Below are positions 7,217 to 15,149 of a stretch of DNA of 37,521 nt, piece by piece. The translations under genes and the position numbers were made by a program. The notes below the pieces were generated by a model, which worked only from the letters and a program-made list of their open reading frames with translations, ran no database searches and had not been told where the DNA came from. Position 1 is the first letter of the stretch; the number at the start of each line of letters is the position of its first letter. Source of the stretch: Sphingomonadaceae bacterium (GTDB taxonomy: Bacteria; Pseudomonadota; Alphaproteobacteria; Sphingomonadales; Sphingomonadaceae); the NCBI GenBank assembly GCA_025359445.1, contig JANYGB010000002.1, positions 1-37,521 of the forward strand, in the 5' to 3' direction.

Positions 7217-8416
7217 TCAGGCAGCCGAGCTGTTGATCCCCATCGACTGCAAATAGCGCCGCACATTGCGTGCGGCCTGGCGCAATCTTTGTTCGTTCTC
7301 GACCATGGCGATTCGCACGTAGCCTTCGCCTTCCTCGCCGTAACCCACCCCGGGCGCGACCGCGACTTCGGCGTGAGTCAGCAGCTGCTTGGAAAATTCG
7401 AGGCTGCCCATATGCTTGAGCGCGGGCGGCAGCGGGGCCCAGGCGAACATCGAGGCTTTGGGGCTGGGAATGTCCCACCCGGCGCGGCCGAAGCTTTCGA
7501 CCAGCACGTCGCGGCGCTTCTGGTAAAGCACGCGGTTGGCTTCGACGATATCCTGCGGGCCGTTGAGCGCGGCGCAGGCGGCGGCCTGGATCGGGGTGAA
7601 GGCACCGTAATCGAGGTAGCTTTTGACCCGGGTCAAGGCCGCGATCAGCCGCGCGTTGCCAACTGCAAAGCCGACCCGCCAGCCGGCCATCGAATAGGTC
7701 TTCGACAGCGAAGTGAACTCGATCGCGACGTCCTTGGCGCCGGGCACCTGAAGGATCGAGACCGTCGGGGTCCCGTCGTAATAAAGTTCGGAATAGGCGA
7801 GGTCGGAGATGATCCAGACCTTGTTTTCCTTCGCCCAGGCGACCAGCCGCTCGTAAAACGCCAGGTCGACCGTCTCGGCGGTAGGGTTGCTGGGATAGTT
7901 GACGATCAGGATCGACGGGGCCGGCACAGTGAAGGCCATCGCGCGTTCCAATGCGCGGAAATAGTTTTCGTCCGGCGTCGTAGGCACCGAGCGGATCGTC
8001 GCCCCGGCGATGATGAACCCGAAGGTGTGAATGGGGTAACTCGGGTTAGGCGCGAGCACCACGTCGCCCGGCGCAGTGATGGCGGTAGCGAGGCTGGCGA
8101 GGCCTTCCTTGCTGCCCATGGTCATCACGACCTCGGTTTCGGGATCGACCTCGACCCCGAAGCGGCGGCCATAATAATTGGCCTGCGCCTTACGCAGGCC
8201 GGGAATGCCCTTCGAGGCCGAATAGCCGTGAGCGTCAGGCTTTTGGGCGACTTCGCACAGCTTATCGATTACGTGCTGCGGCGGGGGCAGATCGGGGTTG
8301 CCCATTCCTAGGTCGATAATGTCGCGGCCCGCCGCGCGCGCCGCTGCCCGCATGCCGTTGACTTCGGCGATGACATAGGGCGGCAGTCGCTTGATGCGGT
8401 AGAATTCCTCGGACAT
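7217..8416 (-). CDS. Class I/II PLP aminotransferase (AlaC / LL-DAP aminotransferase type)
   Basis: A 399-residue cytosolic transaminase using pyridoxal phosphate. The Schiff-base lysine is K239 in SLSKTYSMAGWR, with D205 and Y208 in ISDLAYSEL and the phosphate-binding R247; NPSNPTA at 174-180 matches the family NxPxNPT motif. Overall it resembles AlaC (glutamate-pyruvate aminotransferase) and the related LL-diaminopimelate aminotransferases. In proteobacteria, which normally make diaminopimelate by the succinylase route, alanine formation is the more likely role, but sequence alone does not decide. The ATG has AAAGG just upstream. The gene lies between the regulator and the DUF2306-like gene on the same strand. 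Confidence 0.92.
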   Translation of the reverse strand: MSEEFYRIKRLPPYVIAEVNGMRAAARAAGRDIIDLGMGNPDLPPPQHVIDKLCEVAQKPDAHGYSASKGIPGLRKAQANYYGRRFGVEVDPETEVVMTMGSKEGLASLATAITAPGDVVLAPNPSYPIHTFGFIIAGATIRSVPTTPDENYFRALERAMAFTVPAPSILIVNYPSNPTAETVDLAFYERLVAWAKENKVWIISDLAYSELYYDGTPTVSILQVPGAKDVAIEFTSLSKTYSMAGWRVGFAVGNARLIAALTRVKSYLDYGAFTPIQAAACAALNGPQDIVEANRVLYQKRRDVLVESFGRAGWDIPSPKASMFAWAPLPPALKHMGSLEFSKQLLTHAEVAVAPGVGYGEEGEGYVRIAMVENEQRLRQAARNVRRYLQSMGINSSAA

Positions 8417-8458
8417 TGGACCTTTCCATTGCTTGCGCGAAACTGCCGCGCCGCAGTC

Positions 8459-9115
8459 TTATCGGTGATCGAACGGACTAGCGCCAGTGCGTTTGAGAAA
8501 AATCGCCGTCGCGGCCAAAGGCAGGGTCCAAGCGATCCACGCATCGGCGGCGTAAAACATCTCGTAATGCCTGAGCTCGCCGAAGATCGCCCACAGCGCG
8601 AGGTAGACCCGGAAGAAGATCGCGCCGGTGGTGGTCGCGGCCATCAGCAGCATCGCGGCACGATGCGCGTGAAGCCGGCGCAACTTGATATTGCGCAGCC
8701 CGATGCCGAGCAGCACCAGCCACACTGCGCCCTGCGCCGCGAAGCCCCTGGCAGAAACCGGGGTGACCGGCGCGATCAACGCGACCGGAAATGCGGTCAC
8801 TCCAGCGACCAGCACCACAATGGCCGTGGTCCGACCGAGCGGGCGGTGCCAGCGCGCATGGCGGCGGACCAGCAGCGTCGCCGGGATCAGCAGCAGCACC
8901 AGACCGCCCGCCACCATGTGCAGCGGGAACAGCCACGGCAGCAGCTCGACCTTGACCGCCAACGCCTCGGGGAAATCGTCGACCTGCCACGGCGCGCGCA
9001 ACGCTTTCAGCGCAGTCTGGATTACAAACAGCGCCAATGCTGCTAGGACGAGCCAGCGCACAGCCCACCAAGCGGGGCGAGCAGTCGGTACCGATCTTGA
9101 GGGGAACAGTGACAT
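8459..9115 (-). CDS. DUF2306-like membrane protein
   Basis: A 218-residue inner-membrane protein with six or so hydrophobic segments. Loop motifs such as PLHMVAGGLVLLL, RRHARWHRPLGRT and LHAHRAAML match the histidine-rich pattern of DUF2306 (YoaS-like) proteins, whose function is unknown. ATG 9115 is preceded by TAAGG, while an in-frame ATG 21 nt further upstream has no ribosome binding site. The chosen start overlaps the start codon of the divergent exported-protein gene by 2 bp. If both are right, each promoter lies inside the other gene. A later start, such as the in-frame GTG before RWLVLAAL, would relieve this and is a fair alternative. Confidence 0.78.
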   Translation of the reverse strand: MSLFPSRSVPTARPAWWAVRWLVLAALALFVIQTALKALRAPWQVDDFPEALAVKVELLPWLFPLHMVAGGLVLLLIPATLLVRRHARWHRPLGRTTAIVVLVAGVTAFPVALIAPVTPVSARGFAAQGAVWLVLLGIGLRNIKLRRLHAHRAAMLLMAATTTGAIFFRVYLALWAIFGELRHYEMFYAADAWIAWTLPLAATAIFLKRTGASPFDHR

Positions 9116-9584
9116 GAAGGCCTTATTCCATTCCATCGCGGCGCTGTCGATTGGGCTGTTTGCAGCAGTCCCGGCTATGGCCGGTGCCCCAAGCCCCTAT
9201 TACGGACGCTGGACGGTGAACGAGGACAAGCCGGTGTGGACCGCCAAAGGGCGGATGTACCGGACCATCGACATCGCACCGTGCGGCAAGGACTTCTGCG
9301 GAGTGAGCGTGGGCGACAAGGCCAGTTGCGGCGCGGTGCTGTTCCGCTTTCTGGCCAAGCACGCCAACGGGGAAGGCGAGCTGCGCGGCCACGCCAAATG
9401 GGGCACTGCCACCAAGAACGTTCAAATCGAAACCTGGGAAACGCCAGCTGAATCCTGGCCCGGCGGACGCGAGATCGACCTCTATGTCGGCGACGGACAC
9501 GATTTTGGGGGACGCTCGGACAACATGCCCAAATTCCACGGCGAATATAAACGGATCGGCGATGCGCGTTGCACCGCGCGATGA
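9114..9584 (+). CDS. Small exported protein, function unknown
   Basis: The 156-residue product starts with a typical Sec signal peptide: MKALFHSIAALSIGLFAAVPAMA, with probable cleavage after AMA near residue 23. The mature part, about 13 kDa, begins PSPYYGRWTVNEDKP and contains cysteines in IAPCGKDFCG, DKASCGAV and the C-terminal ARCTAR, which could form disulfides in the periplasm. The G-x-W opening followed by a CG..CG pair is faintly like DUF2147 proteins, but I would not assign that family without a profile search. GAGGGGA stands 9 nt before ATG 9114, a strong ribosome binding site. The phaC gene follows 81 nt downstream on the same strand; no functional link is evident. Confidence 0.8.
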   Translation: MKALFHSIAALSIGLFAAVPAMAGAPSPYYGRWTVNEDKPVWTAKGRMYRTIDIAPCGKDFCGVSVGDKASCGAVLFRFLAKHANGEGELRGHAKWGTATKNVQIETWETPAESWPGGREIDLYVGDGHDFGGRSDNMPKFHGEYKRIGDARCTAR

Positions 9585-9665
9585 TTTGCGCCACGGCGTG
9601 ACTTCGGGAGAGGATGCAATTGCCAACCGCCGGGAGCCCGTCTCGCGCGCACAGGAGCCTGCCCG

Positions 9666-11552
9666 ATGAATGACCGGTCCAGCAAGGACGCCGCCCCCGC
9701 TGACATTTTCGCCGCGATGATCGAGGCTCCGCAAAAGCTGTTCACACAGTTCATGCCCGGCGGCGAAGCGGCGCTCAGCCCGCCGGCAGCGGGCGACCTG
9801 ACGCAGTGGACCAGCGTGGCGCAGCGGATGCAGGCGATGTGGCTCGAATTCCAGCAGACTCAAGTGGCGAGCGCCAGCGCCGGGTGGCCCGCCATGCTGA
9901 CCCAGCCCGGCGGCTTTGGCGCGATCATGCAAGGCTGGATGAAGGCACTGCCCTTGGTCCAACCCGAGGTCCAGAAGAAGCTGTGGGACGATAGCTTGGC
10001 ACTGTGGGAAGGCGTACTCGGCCAATACGGGATTGGCCCCAAGGCGGGCACATCGGGCGCAGAGGCCCCCGCCCTGCCCCGCCAGGACCGCCGCTTCAAA
10101 GACCCCAAATGGCGCGCGCAGCCGTTCTACGCGCTGGTTCACCAGACTTACCTGATGCTCGCCGAACAGGTTATGGCCATGGCCGATGCCGCCCCCGTTG
10201 TGGACGCTGCGCGCGCCGAGCAACTGCGCTTTGCCGCGCGTACCTTGGTGGAAATGCTCAGCCCGGCCAATTTCCCGCTGACCAATCCACTGGTAATGGA
10301 AAAGGCTATCGCGACCAAAGGCGAAAGCCTGGTTAAAGGCATGCAGCACTTGCTGGGCGATCTGCAACGCGGGCAACTGACGCATGTCGATCCGCAGGCC
10401 TTTACGGTGGGTGAGAACATCGCCACCGCGCCGGGCAAAGTCGTGCACGAAACCCCGCTGTACCAGCTGATCCAGTACACCCCGACCACCGATCAAGTGC
10501 TCGAAGTGCCGCTGGTGATCTTTCCGCCGTGGATCAACCGGTTCTACATCCTCGATCTTAGCCCGCAGAAGAGCTTCATCCGCTGGGCGGTCGATCAGGG
10601 GCTTTCCGTGTTCGTGGTGTCGTGGAAATCGGCCGATGCCTCGATGGCCGAGACAATGTGGGACGATTACATCCGCGCCGAGATCGATGCGGTCGATACG
10701 ATCCGGGCGCGGCTCGGGGTCGAGGCCGTGCACACCATCGGCTATTGCGTGGCGGGCACCACGCTCGCTGCCGCCTTGGCGATCCTCGCCCGGCGCGGCG
10801 AGGCGGCGAAGGTAAAGAGCGCGACCTTCTTCACCGCGCAGGTCGATTTCGAACTGGGCGGTGAGCTCAAGGTGTTCATCGACGACCAGCAGCTGGCAGG
10901 GGTGGAAAAACTTTCGGGGGAAGCGGGCTATCTTGACGGCCGGATAATGGCGGCGACCTTCAACCTGCTGCGCGGGACCGACCTGATCTGGAACTACGTG
11001 GTCAACAATTACCTCCTGGGCGATGATTACCCGGCGTTCGATCTGCTCCACTGGAACGGCGATGTAACCAACCTGCCGGCCAAGTGGCACATGTCGTATT
11101 TGAAAGACCTGTACCGCGACAACCGGCTGGTCGTGCCCGACGCGCTTGAAGCGGACGGCACCCCGATTGACCTGACTCTGATCGAAACCCCGGCCTTCAT
11201 TCAGGCGGGCCGCGAGGACCATATCGCGCCCGCCGAAAGCGTGTGGCGGATGATGCACCATTTGCGCGGGGACAAGACGTTCGTACTCGCCGGATCGGGA
11301 CATATCGCCGGGGTGGTCAACCCGCCGGCGGCGCAGAAATACCAGTATTGGACCAATGACGGCTCGGCCGAAAGCTTTGCCGATTTCATTGCCGGGGCAA
11401 GCGAAACGCCGGGCAGCTGGTGGCCGTACTGGGCCGGCTGGATCCACCGCCAGGATAATGCGAAAGTGCCCGCGGCAGGCAAGCGTGTGCCCGGCAGCAA
11501 GGGCGACACGGTGATCGAGGACGCCCCGGGGCGCTACGTCAAAGCGCGGTAA
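9666..11552 (+). CDS. phaC: Class I poly(3-hydroxyalkanoate) synthase PhaC
   Basis: PhaC polymerises (R)-3-hydroxyacyl-CoA, typically 3-hydroxybutyryl-CoA, into polyester at the granule surface. The 628-residue length and single-gene form fit class I. The N-terminal 200 residues are the variable granule-targeting domain; the rest is an alpha/beta hydrolase fold. The lipase-like box GYCVAG places the nucleophile at C361, with D518 in REDHIAP and H546 in GSGHIAG completing the triad. FPPWINRFYILDLSPQ and the tryptophan-rich GSWWPYWAGW near the C terminus are family hallmarks. AGGAG precedes ATG 9666. The phasin gene follows after 143 nt with its own promoter region, so the two form a granule cluster. 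No phaA, phaB or phaR is in the window. Confidence 0.97.
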   Translation: MNDRSSKDAAPADIFAAMIEAPQKLFTQFMPGGEAALSPPAAGDLTQWTSVAQRMQAMWLEFQQTQVASASAGWPAMLTQPGGFGAIMQGWMKALPLVQPEVQKKLWDDSLALWEGVLGQYGIGPKAGTSGAEAPALPRQDRRFKDPKWRAQPFYALVHQTYLMLAEQVMAMADAAPVVDAARAEQLRFAARTLVEMLSPANFPLTNPLVMEKAIATKGESLVKGMQHLLGDLQRGQLTHVDPQAFTVGENIATAPGKVVHETPLYQLIQYTPTTDQVLEVPLVIFPPWINRFYILDLSPQKSFIRWAVDQGLSVFVVSWKSADASMAETMWDDYIRAEIDAVDTIRARLGVEAVHTIGYCVAGTTLAAALAILARRGEAAKVKSATFFTAQVDFELGGELKVFIDDQQLAGVEKLSGEAGYLDGRIMAATFNLLRGTDLIWNYVVNNYLLGDDYPAFDLLHWNGDVTNLPAKWHMSYLKDLYRDNRLVVPDALEADGTPIDLTLIETPAFIQAGREDHIAPAESVWRMMHHLRGDKTFVLAGSGHIAGVVNPPAAQKYQYWTNDGSAESFADFIAGASETPGSWWPYWAGWIHRQDNAKVPAAGKRVPGSKGDTVIEDAPGRYVKAR

Positions 11553-11587
11553 GTACCTCGTTCTCAAGCATAATCCCCGGTTTATGC

Positions 11588-11643
11588 TGCACTGCACAAT
11601 AATCCTTGACTTCGCAGCTGCAATAACTATTTGGTGCACTGCA
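11588..11643 (+). promoter_or_regulatory. Phasin promoter region with repeated TGCACTGCA motif
   Basis: The 9-mer TGCACTGCA occurs at 11588-11596 and again at 11635-11643, flanking a possible promoter (TTGACT at 11606-11611, then TATTTG 16 nt later). A GCAGCTGC palindrome sits between them at 11614-11621. TGC-rich palindromes near phasin and pha promoters are known binding sites of the PHA-responsive repressor PhaR in alphaproteobacteria. The second copy would cover the transcription start. Repressor identity is inference. Confidence 0.5.
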
Positions 11644-11695
11644 ACATGGACTGTGCCGATGGTCGGCGCGGACCCGGATGCGAAGGATTATGACA

Positions 11696-12475
11696 ATGGC
11701 CACTACGCCCACCGCCGGGATCGAAGCCAAGATCGACGTCGCGAAAGCCGAAGCCGCAGCCGAAAAGGCTTATGCGCAAGCTTCCGCCGATACCGCTCCC
11801 AAGGCCGAGGCCAAGATTGCCGCTCCGGTCGCAGCACCGGTCGCAAAAGCTTCTGCTCCTCCTGCAAAGGTTGCTGCCCCCAAGAAGGCCGCTCCAAAGA
11901 AACTCGCCGTGAAGAAGGTTGCTGCCAAAAAGGTCCCGGCCAAGCCAGCGCTCAAAACCGTCGTCAAGCCAACTGCCGCCAAAGCGGTGGCCAAGGCTAG
12001 CCCATTCATCAAGCTCAAGGACACGATCATGAACAAGACCAAGACCACCACCGAAGATTACAGCGCCAAGCTCAAGGACGTTGTTGCCACCGCGCAGGAC
12101 CGGACCAAGGCCGCGTTCGAAAAAACGTCAGCCTATGCGGGTCAGTACGGCGAATTCACCAAGGGCAACCTTGAAGCCGTGGTCGAATCGGGCAAGATTC
12201 TCGCTGCTGGTTTGCAGGACATGGGCCGGGCCTATGTCGCCGAAGGCAAGAGCGCCGTCGAAACGTTGACCGCCGACGTCAAGGAAATCGCCGCCGTCAA
12301 ATCGCCAGCTGACTTCTTCAAGCTGCAGGGCGAAATGATGCGCCGCAACTTTGACGCTGCCGTTGCGACCACTTCGAAGAATTCGGAAGTTATGGTCAAG
12401 CTGATGGGTGATGCGTTCGCGCCGATCTCGACCCGCGTCAGCCTGGCTGTCGAAAAGGTGAAGCAGGCCGCTTAA
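11696..12475 (+). CDS. Phasin with lysine/alanine-rich N-terminal tail
   Basis: Phasins coat PHA granules and control their size. The last 150 residues are the phasin domain: amphipathic helices with YAGQYGEFTKGNLEAVV and SPADFFKLQGEMMRRNFD, the usual family landmarks. Ahead of it, residues 36-108 form a low-complexity tail rich in Ala, Lys and Pro (KKAAPKKLAVKKVAAKK), like histone H1 and the tail of Pseudomonas PhaF, which binds DNA. Three in-frame ATGs exist at 11678, 11690 and 11696; AAGGA at 11683-11687 is correctly spaced (8 nt) only for 11696, giving 259 residues. A second start, ATG 12029, has AAGGA 7 nt upstream and would give a 148-residue protein without the tail, the usual phasin size. 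A strong terminator follows the gene. Confidence 0.92.
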   Translation: MATTPTAGIEAKIDVAKAEAAAEKAYAQASADTAPKAEAKIAAPVAAPVAKASAPPAKVAAPKKAAPKKLAVKKVAAKKVPAKPALKTVVKPTAAKAVAKASPFIKLKDTIMNKTKTTTEDYSAKLKDVVATAQDRTKAAFEKTSAYAGQYGEFTKGNLEAVVESGKILAAGLQDMGRAYVAEGKSAVETLTADVKEIAAVKSPADFFKLQGEMMRRNFDAAVATTSKNSEVMVKLMGDAFAPISTRVSLAVEKVKQAA

Positions 12476-12531
12476 TCGCGAGCCGCTGCTCGCGCGCCCG
12501 GCACCCCCTCTCCCCGCCGGATCGCGTGTCA

Positions 12532-12576
12532 GATCAGGGCCGGACAGCTTCAGGCTGTCCGGCCCTGATCATTTTT
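12532..12576 (+). terminator. Strong intrinsic terminator after the phasin gene
   Basis: A perfect 17 bp stem (12532-12548 paired with 12554-12570, core GGGCCGGACAGC) with a 5 nt loop is followed by ATTTTT. It begins 57 nt after the phasin stop codon. No T run exists on the other side, so it works for plus-strand transcripts only and isolates clpS from the PHA genes. Confidence 0.9.
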
Positions 12577-12647
12577 GCTAAGCTGTTTTCTGTAAAGTGC
12601 GGGACCTGCCCTTGTGCTTTGCCTCCGGGATACGATATTTTGCTGCC

Positions 12648-13022
12648 ATGCTGACTGTAAACGCCTTGCCTTTGACCAAACCCCGCGCCGCTGGCGACGA
12701 ACGCAAGGGCGGTGACGTTGATGGAGAAGACCAGATTGGCGTCGCTACCAAGACCCGGACCAAGCCCAAAAAACCCAGCCAGTTCAAAGTGCTGCTGCTC
12801 AACGACGATTACACTCCGATGGAATTCGTGGTGATGGTGCTCAAGCGATTTTTCCAGATGGACCTTGAAGCGGCGACCCGGGTGATGCTGCACGTTCACC
12901 AAAAAGGCGTCGGCGTCTGCGGTGTGTTCACATATGAAATCGCCGAAACCAAGGTCAATCAGGTGATGGACTTCGCCCGCCAGAACAGCCACCCGCTGCA
13001 ATGCACGCTGGAGAAGGCGTAA
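12648..13022 (+). CDS. clpS: ATP-dependent Clp protease adaptor ClpS
   Basis: ClpS delivers N-degron substrates (proteins with N-terminal Leu, Phe, Tyr or Trp) to ClpAP. The conserved core is unmistakable: [24 protein letters not shown], with the NDDYT substrate-pocket segment, then [24 protein letters not shown] and a C-terminal [13 protein letters not shown] 12648 gives 124 residues with a roughly 45-residue flexible N-terminal arm. An in-frame GTG at 12597 would add 17 residues but lies within 30 bp of the preceding terminator. Neither has a good Shine-Dalgarno sequence. ClpA is often adjacent but is not here. The next gene is convergent. Confidence 0.95.
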   Translation: MLTVNALPLTKPRAAGDERKGGDVDGEDQIGVATKTRTKPKKPSQFKVLLLNDDYTPMEFVVMVLKRFFQMDLEAATRVMLHVHQKGVGVCGVFTYEIAETKVNQVMDFARQNSHPLQCTLEKA

Positions 13023-13066
13023 ACGCCGCCGACATATTATTTGAATCACTCGGCATTCCAGTCGCG

Positions 13067-13774
13067 CTAGCCCACGCTCGTACCAAACAGGCTGCCGATG
13101 GCGTATGTTGCGGCCATCGCGATCGCGCCCCAGAACGTCACCCGGATCGTTCCGCGCAGGATTGGCGCGCCGCCAGCCTTTGCGCCGATCGCGCCGAGCA
13201 GTATCAGGAACAGCAGCGAGCCGATCGACGCACCCAGCGGAATCGAGCGCAATGGCAGCAGCACCGCAGCGAGCAGCGGCAAGGCCGCCCCCACCGAGAA
13301 GGTCGCCGCCGAGGCCATCGCCGCTTGCAACGGCCTGGCGCGGTGCATTTCGGCCAGGCCAAGTTCGTCGCGGGCGTGCGCGCCCAGCGCGTCGTGCGCG
13401 GTGAGCGCCACGGCAACCTGCTTGGCCAGTTCATCGTTCAGCCCGCGCAGGCGATAGATCTCGGTCAGTTCCTCAAGCTCAAATCCGGGCTGGGTGGCGT
13501 GTTCGCCGCGCTCGCGCGCCAGATCGGCAGCTTCGGTATCGGCCTGGCTCGAGACCGAGACATATTCTCCCGCGGCCATCGACAACGCGCCGGCGACCAG
13601 CCCGGCGATTCCCGCGACCAGCACTTGCGGCTTAACGCTAGCCGCCGCGGCGACCCCGACAATCAGGCTGGCGGTCGAGACGATCCCGTCGTTGGCACCG
13701 AGCACCGCAGCGCGGAGCCAGCCGATCCGGCCTATTGCGTGCTGCTCGGCGGGCTTGGCTGCGCTTACCGGCAA
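13067..13774 (-). CDS. VIT1/CCC1-family metal (Fe/Mn) transporter
   Basis: A 235-residue membrane protein of the VIT1/CCC1/Nodulin-21 family, which move ferrous iron or manganese across membranes. The signature stretch WLRAAVLGANDGIVSTASL begins near residue 18, followed by VAGALSMAAGEYVSVSSQ; a charged cytoplasmic metal-binding segment (ARERGEHATQPGFELEELTEIY) separates the helical pairs. Five hydrophobic segments are visible. The frame is open up to 13954, but the extra residues show no conservation pattern, whereas TTG 13774 is preceded by AGGAAGGAA 6-7 nt upstream and gives the usual family length. The gene is divergent from lptF, with 160 bp between the starts. Metal and direction cannot be read from sequence. 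Confidence 0.9.
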   Translation of the reverse strand: MPVSAAKPAEQHAIGRIGWLRAAVLGANDGIVSTASLIVGVAAAASVKPQVLVAGIAGLVAGALSMAAGEYVSVSSQADTEAADLARERGEHATQPGFELEELTEIYRLRGLNDELAKQVAVALTAHDALGAHARDELGLAEMHRARPLQAAMASAATFSVGAALPLLAAVLLPLRSIPLGASIGSLLFLILLGAIGAKAGGAPILRGTIRVTFWGAIAMAATYAIGSLFGTSVG

Positions 13775-13934
13775 GAACAATTCCTTCCTACGTGGGAACA
13801 GCGGCCAGACTAGGGCGTTATCGGGCTGCACGCCACAGCTTCCGGGCCGCTCCGTTTCCGCTTTCGCCTTTCTGCCGCGCCGGTTATGGCAAGCGCCAGC
13901 CCTCCCAGCGCCCCGCCAATTGCCAAGGCCAATT

Positions 13935-15149
13935 TTGAAATTCATCCCCGCCATCGATCGTTACATCTTCCGGCTGGTGCTCATGCCCATGCTGGCGGTG
14001 TTCCTGATCGCCGCGTCCTTGATGATGCTCGACAAGATGCTCAAATTGTTTGAATTTGTCGGCAACCAGGGCGGCCCGATCAAGGTCGTGTTTCAGATGC
14101 TGGCGAATTTGCTGCCCGAATACGCCGGTCTTGCGATCCCGCTCGGGCTGATGCTGGGCATCCTGTTCGCTTTCCGCAAGCTCGCCACCTCCAGCGAACT
14201 CGACGTGATGCGCGCGGTCGGGCTGAGCTACACGCGGCTGCTGCGGGTGCCGTTTGCCATGACGATCGTGCTCGCCGGGCTCAATCTGGCGATTGTCGGC
14301 TACCTCCAGCCGCTCGCGCGCTATTATTACGAGCAGCTTGATTTTGAACTGCGCTCGGGCGCTTTGGGGGCTTCGATCAAGGTCGGCGAGTTCACGACTT
14401 TGCAGGACAAGGTTGCGCTGCGGATTGACCGATCGGACGATAACGGCCACAAACTGACCGGAATATTCGCGCGGATCGCTTCGCCCAAGGGACAAGTCGC
14501 GACCATTTCTGCGCGCGAAGGCACATTTCTGGCGCTGAAAGACTATCCCGATACGATCATCCTGCGTTTGACTCAGGGCCAGATCATCCAGGATGAGCCG
14601 GGCATGGCGCCGCGGGTGCTCAGCTTCTCGCGACATGATTTGCCGATCGATTTGCCGGCGATCGAGCGGTTCCGTCAACGCGGCGGCAAGCAGCGCGAAT
14701 ATATCCTGCCCGAACTGCTCAAGATCGGGTGGGCCGATACTTCCCCCAAACAACTGAAGAACGAAACCCGCGCGAGCCTGAATTTCCGGCTGGTCGAAGT
14801 GGTGATGATGCTGCTGCTGCCGTTGCTCGCGGTGGCGCTGGCGGTACCGCCCAAACGCTCCACCTCGTCGCTCGGCGTTTTCCTCTCGATCCTGATGGTG
14901 GTCGCCTATCACAAGATCAACGAATACGGCCAGGCCGCCGCAGCGCAGGGCCGATTCCCGCCCGAGCTGGTGCTGTGGGTGCCGTTCGCGCTGTTCGCGG
15001 CGCTGATCGTGTGGATGTACTGGCGGGTCGCTTACGTCCCCGGCGGACAAGCAATTGGCGCGCTTGAACGGGTCTCGGCCAATCTTGGTAAACGGGTGCG
15101 CAAGCTGTGGAACCGCGGCGGCGGCAACAATCCGGTTGTGGCCACCTGA
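13935..15149 (+). CDS. lptF: LPS export permease LptF
   Basis: LptF and LptG form the inner-membrane core of the LptB2FG ABC exporter, which pulls lipopolysaccharide out of the membrane and onto the LptC/LptA bridge. The 404-residue protein has the YjgP/YjgQ layout: three N-terminal helices (YIFRLVLMPMLAVFLIAASLMM onward), a periplasmic beta-jellyroll of about 150 residues, and three C-terminal helices. The coupling region SSELDVMRAVGLS, which contacts LptB, is clear. The start is TTG 13935 (LKFIPAIDRYIF), preceded by AAGG at 6 nt; no ATG fits the domain boundary. The stop TGA overlaps the start of the next gene as TGATG, so the pair is translationally coupled. Confidence 0.93.
   Translation: MKFIPAIDRYIFRLVLMPMLAVFLIAASLMMLDKMLKLFEFVGNQGGPIKVVFQMLANLLPEYAGLAIPLGLMLGILFAFRKLATSSELDVMRAVGLSYTRLLRVPFAMTIVLAGLNLAIVGYLQPLARYYYEQLDFELRSGALGASIKVGEFTTLQDKVALRIDRSDDNGHKLTGIFARIASPKGQVATISAREGTFLALKDYPDTIILRLTQGQIIQDEPGMAPRVLSFSRHDLPIDLPAIERFRQRGGKQREYILPELLKIGWADTSPKQLKNETRASLNFRLVEVVMMLLLPLLAVALAVPPKRSTSSLGVFLSILMVVAYHKINEYGQAAAAQGRFPPELVLWVPFALFAALIVWMYWRVAYVPGGQAIGALERVSANLGKRVRKLWNRGGGNNPVVAT

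Noticed and set aside
9123..11639. An 838-codon open frame on the minus strand opposite phaC
   Set aside because: It mirrors the whole phaC gene, whose family, catalytic triad and ribosome binding site are clear. Long antisense frames are expected in GC-rich genes, and the predicted protein is rich in His, Arg and Gly without any domain.
13884..15050. A 388-codon minus-strand frame opposite lptF
   Set aside because: Rich in His, Arg and Gln and lacking hydrophobic or catalytic patterns, as expected for an antisense shadow of a membrane-protein gene.
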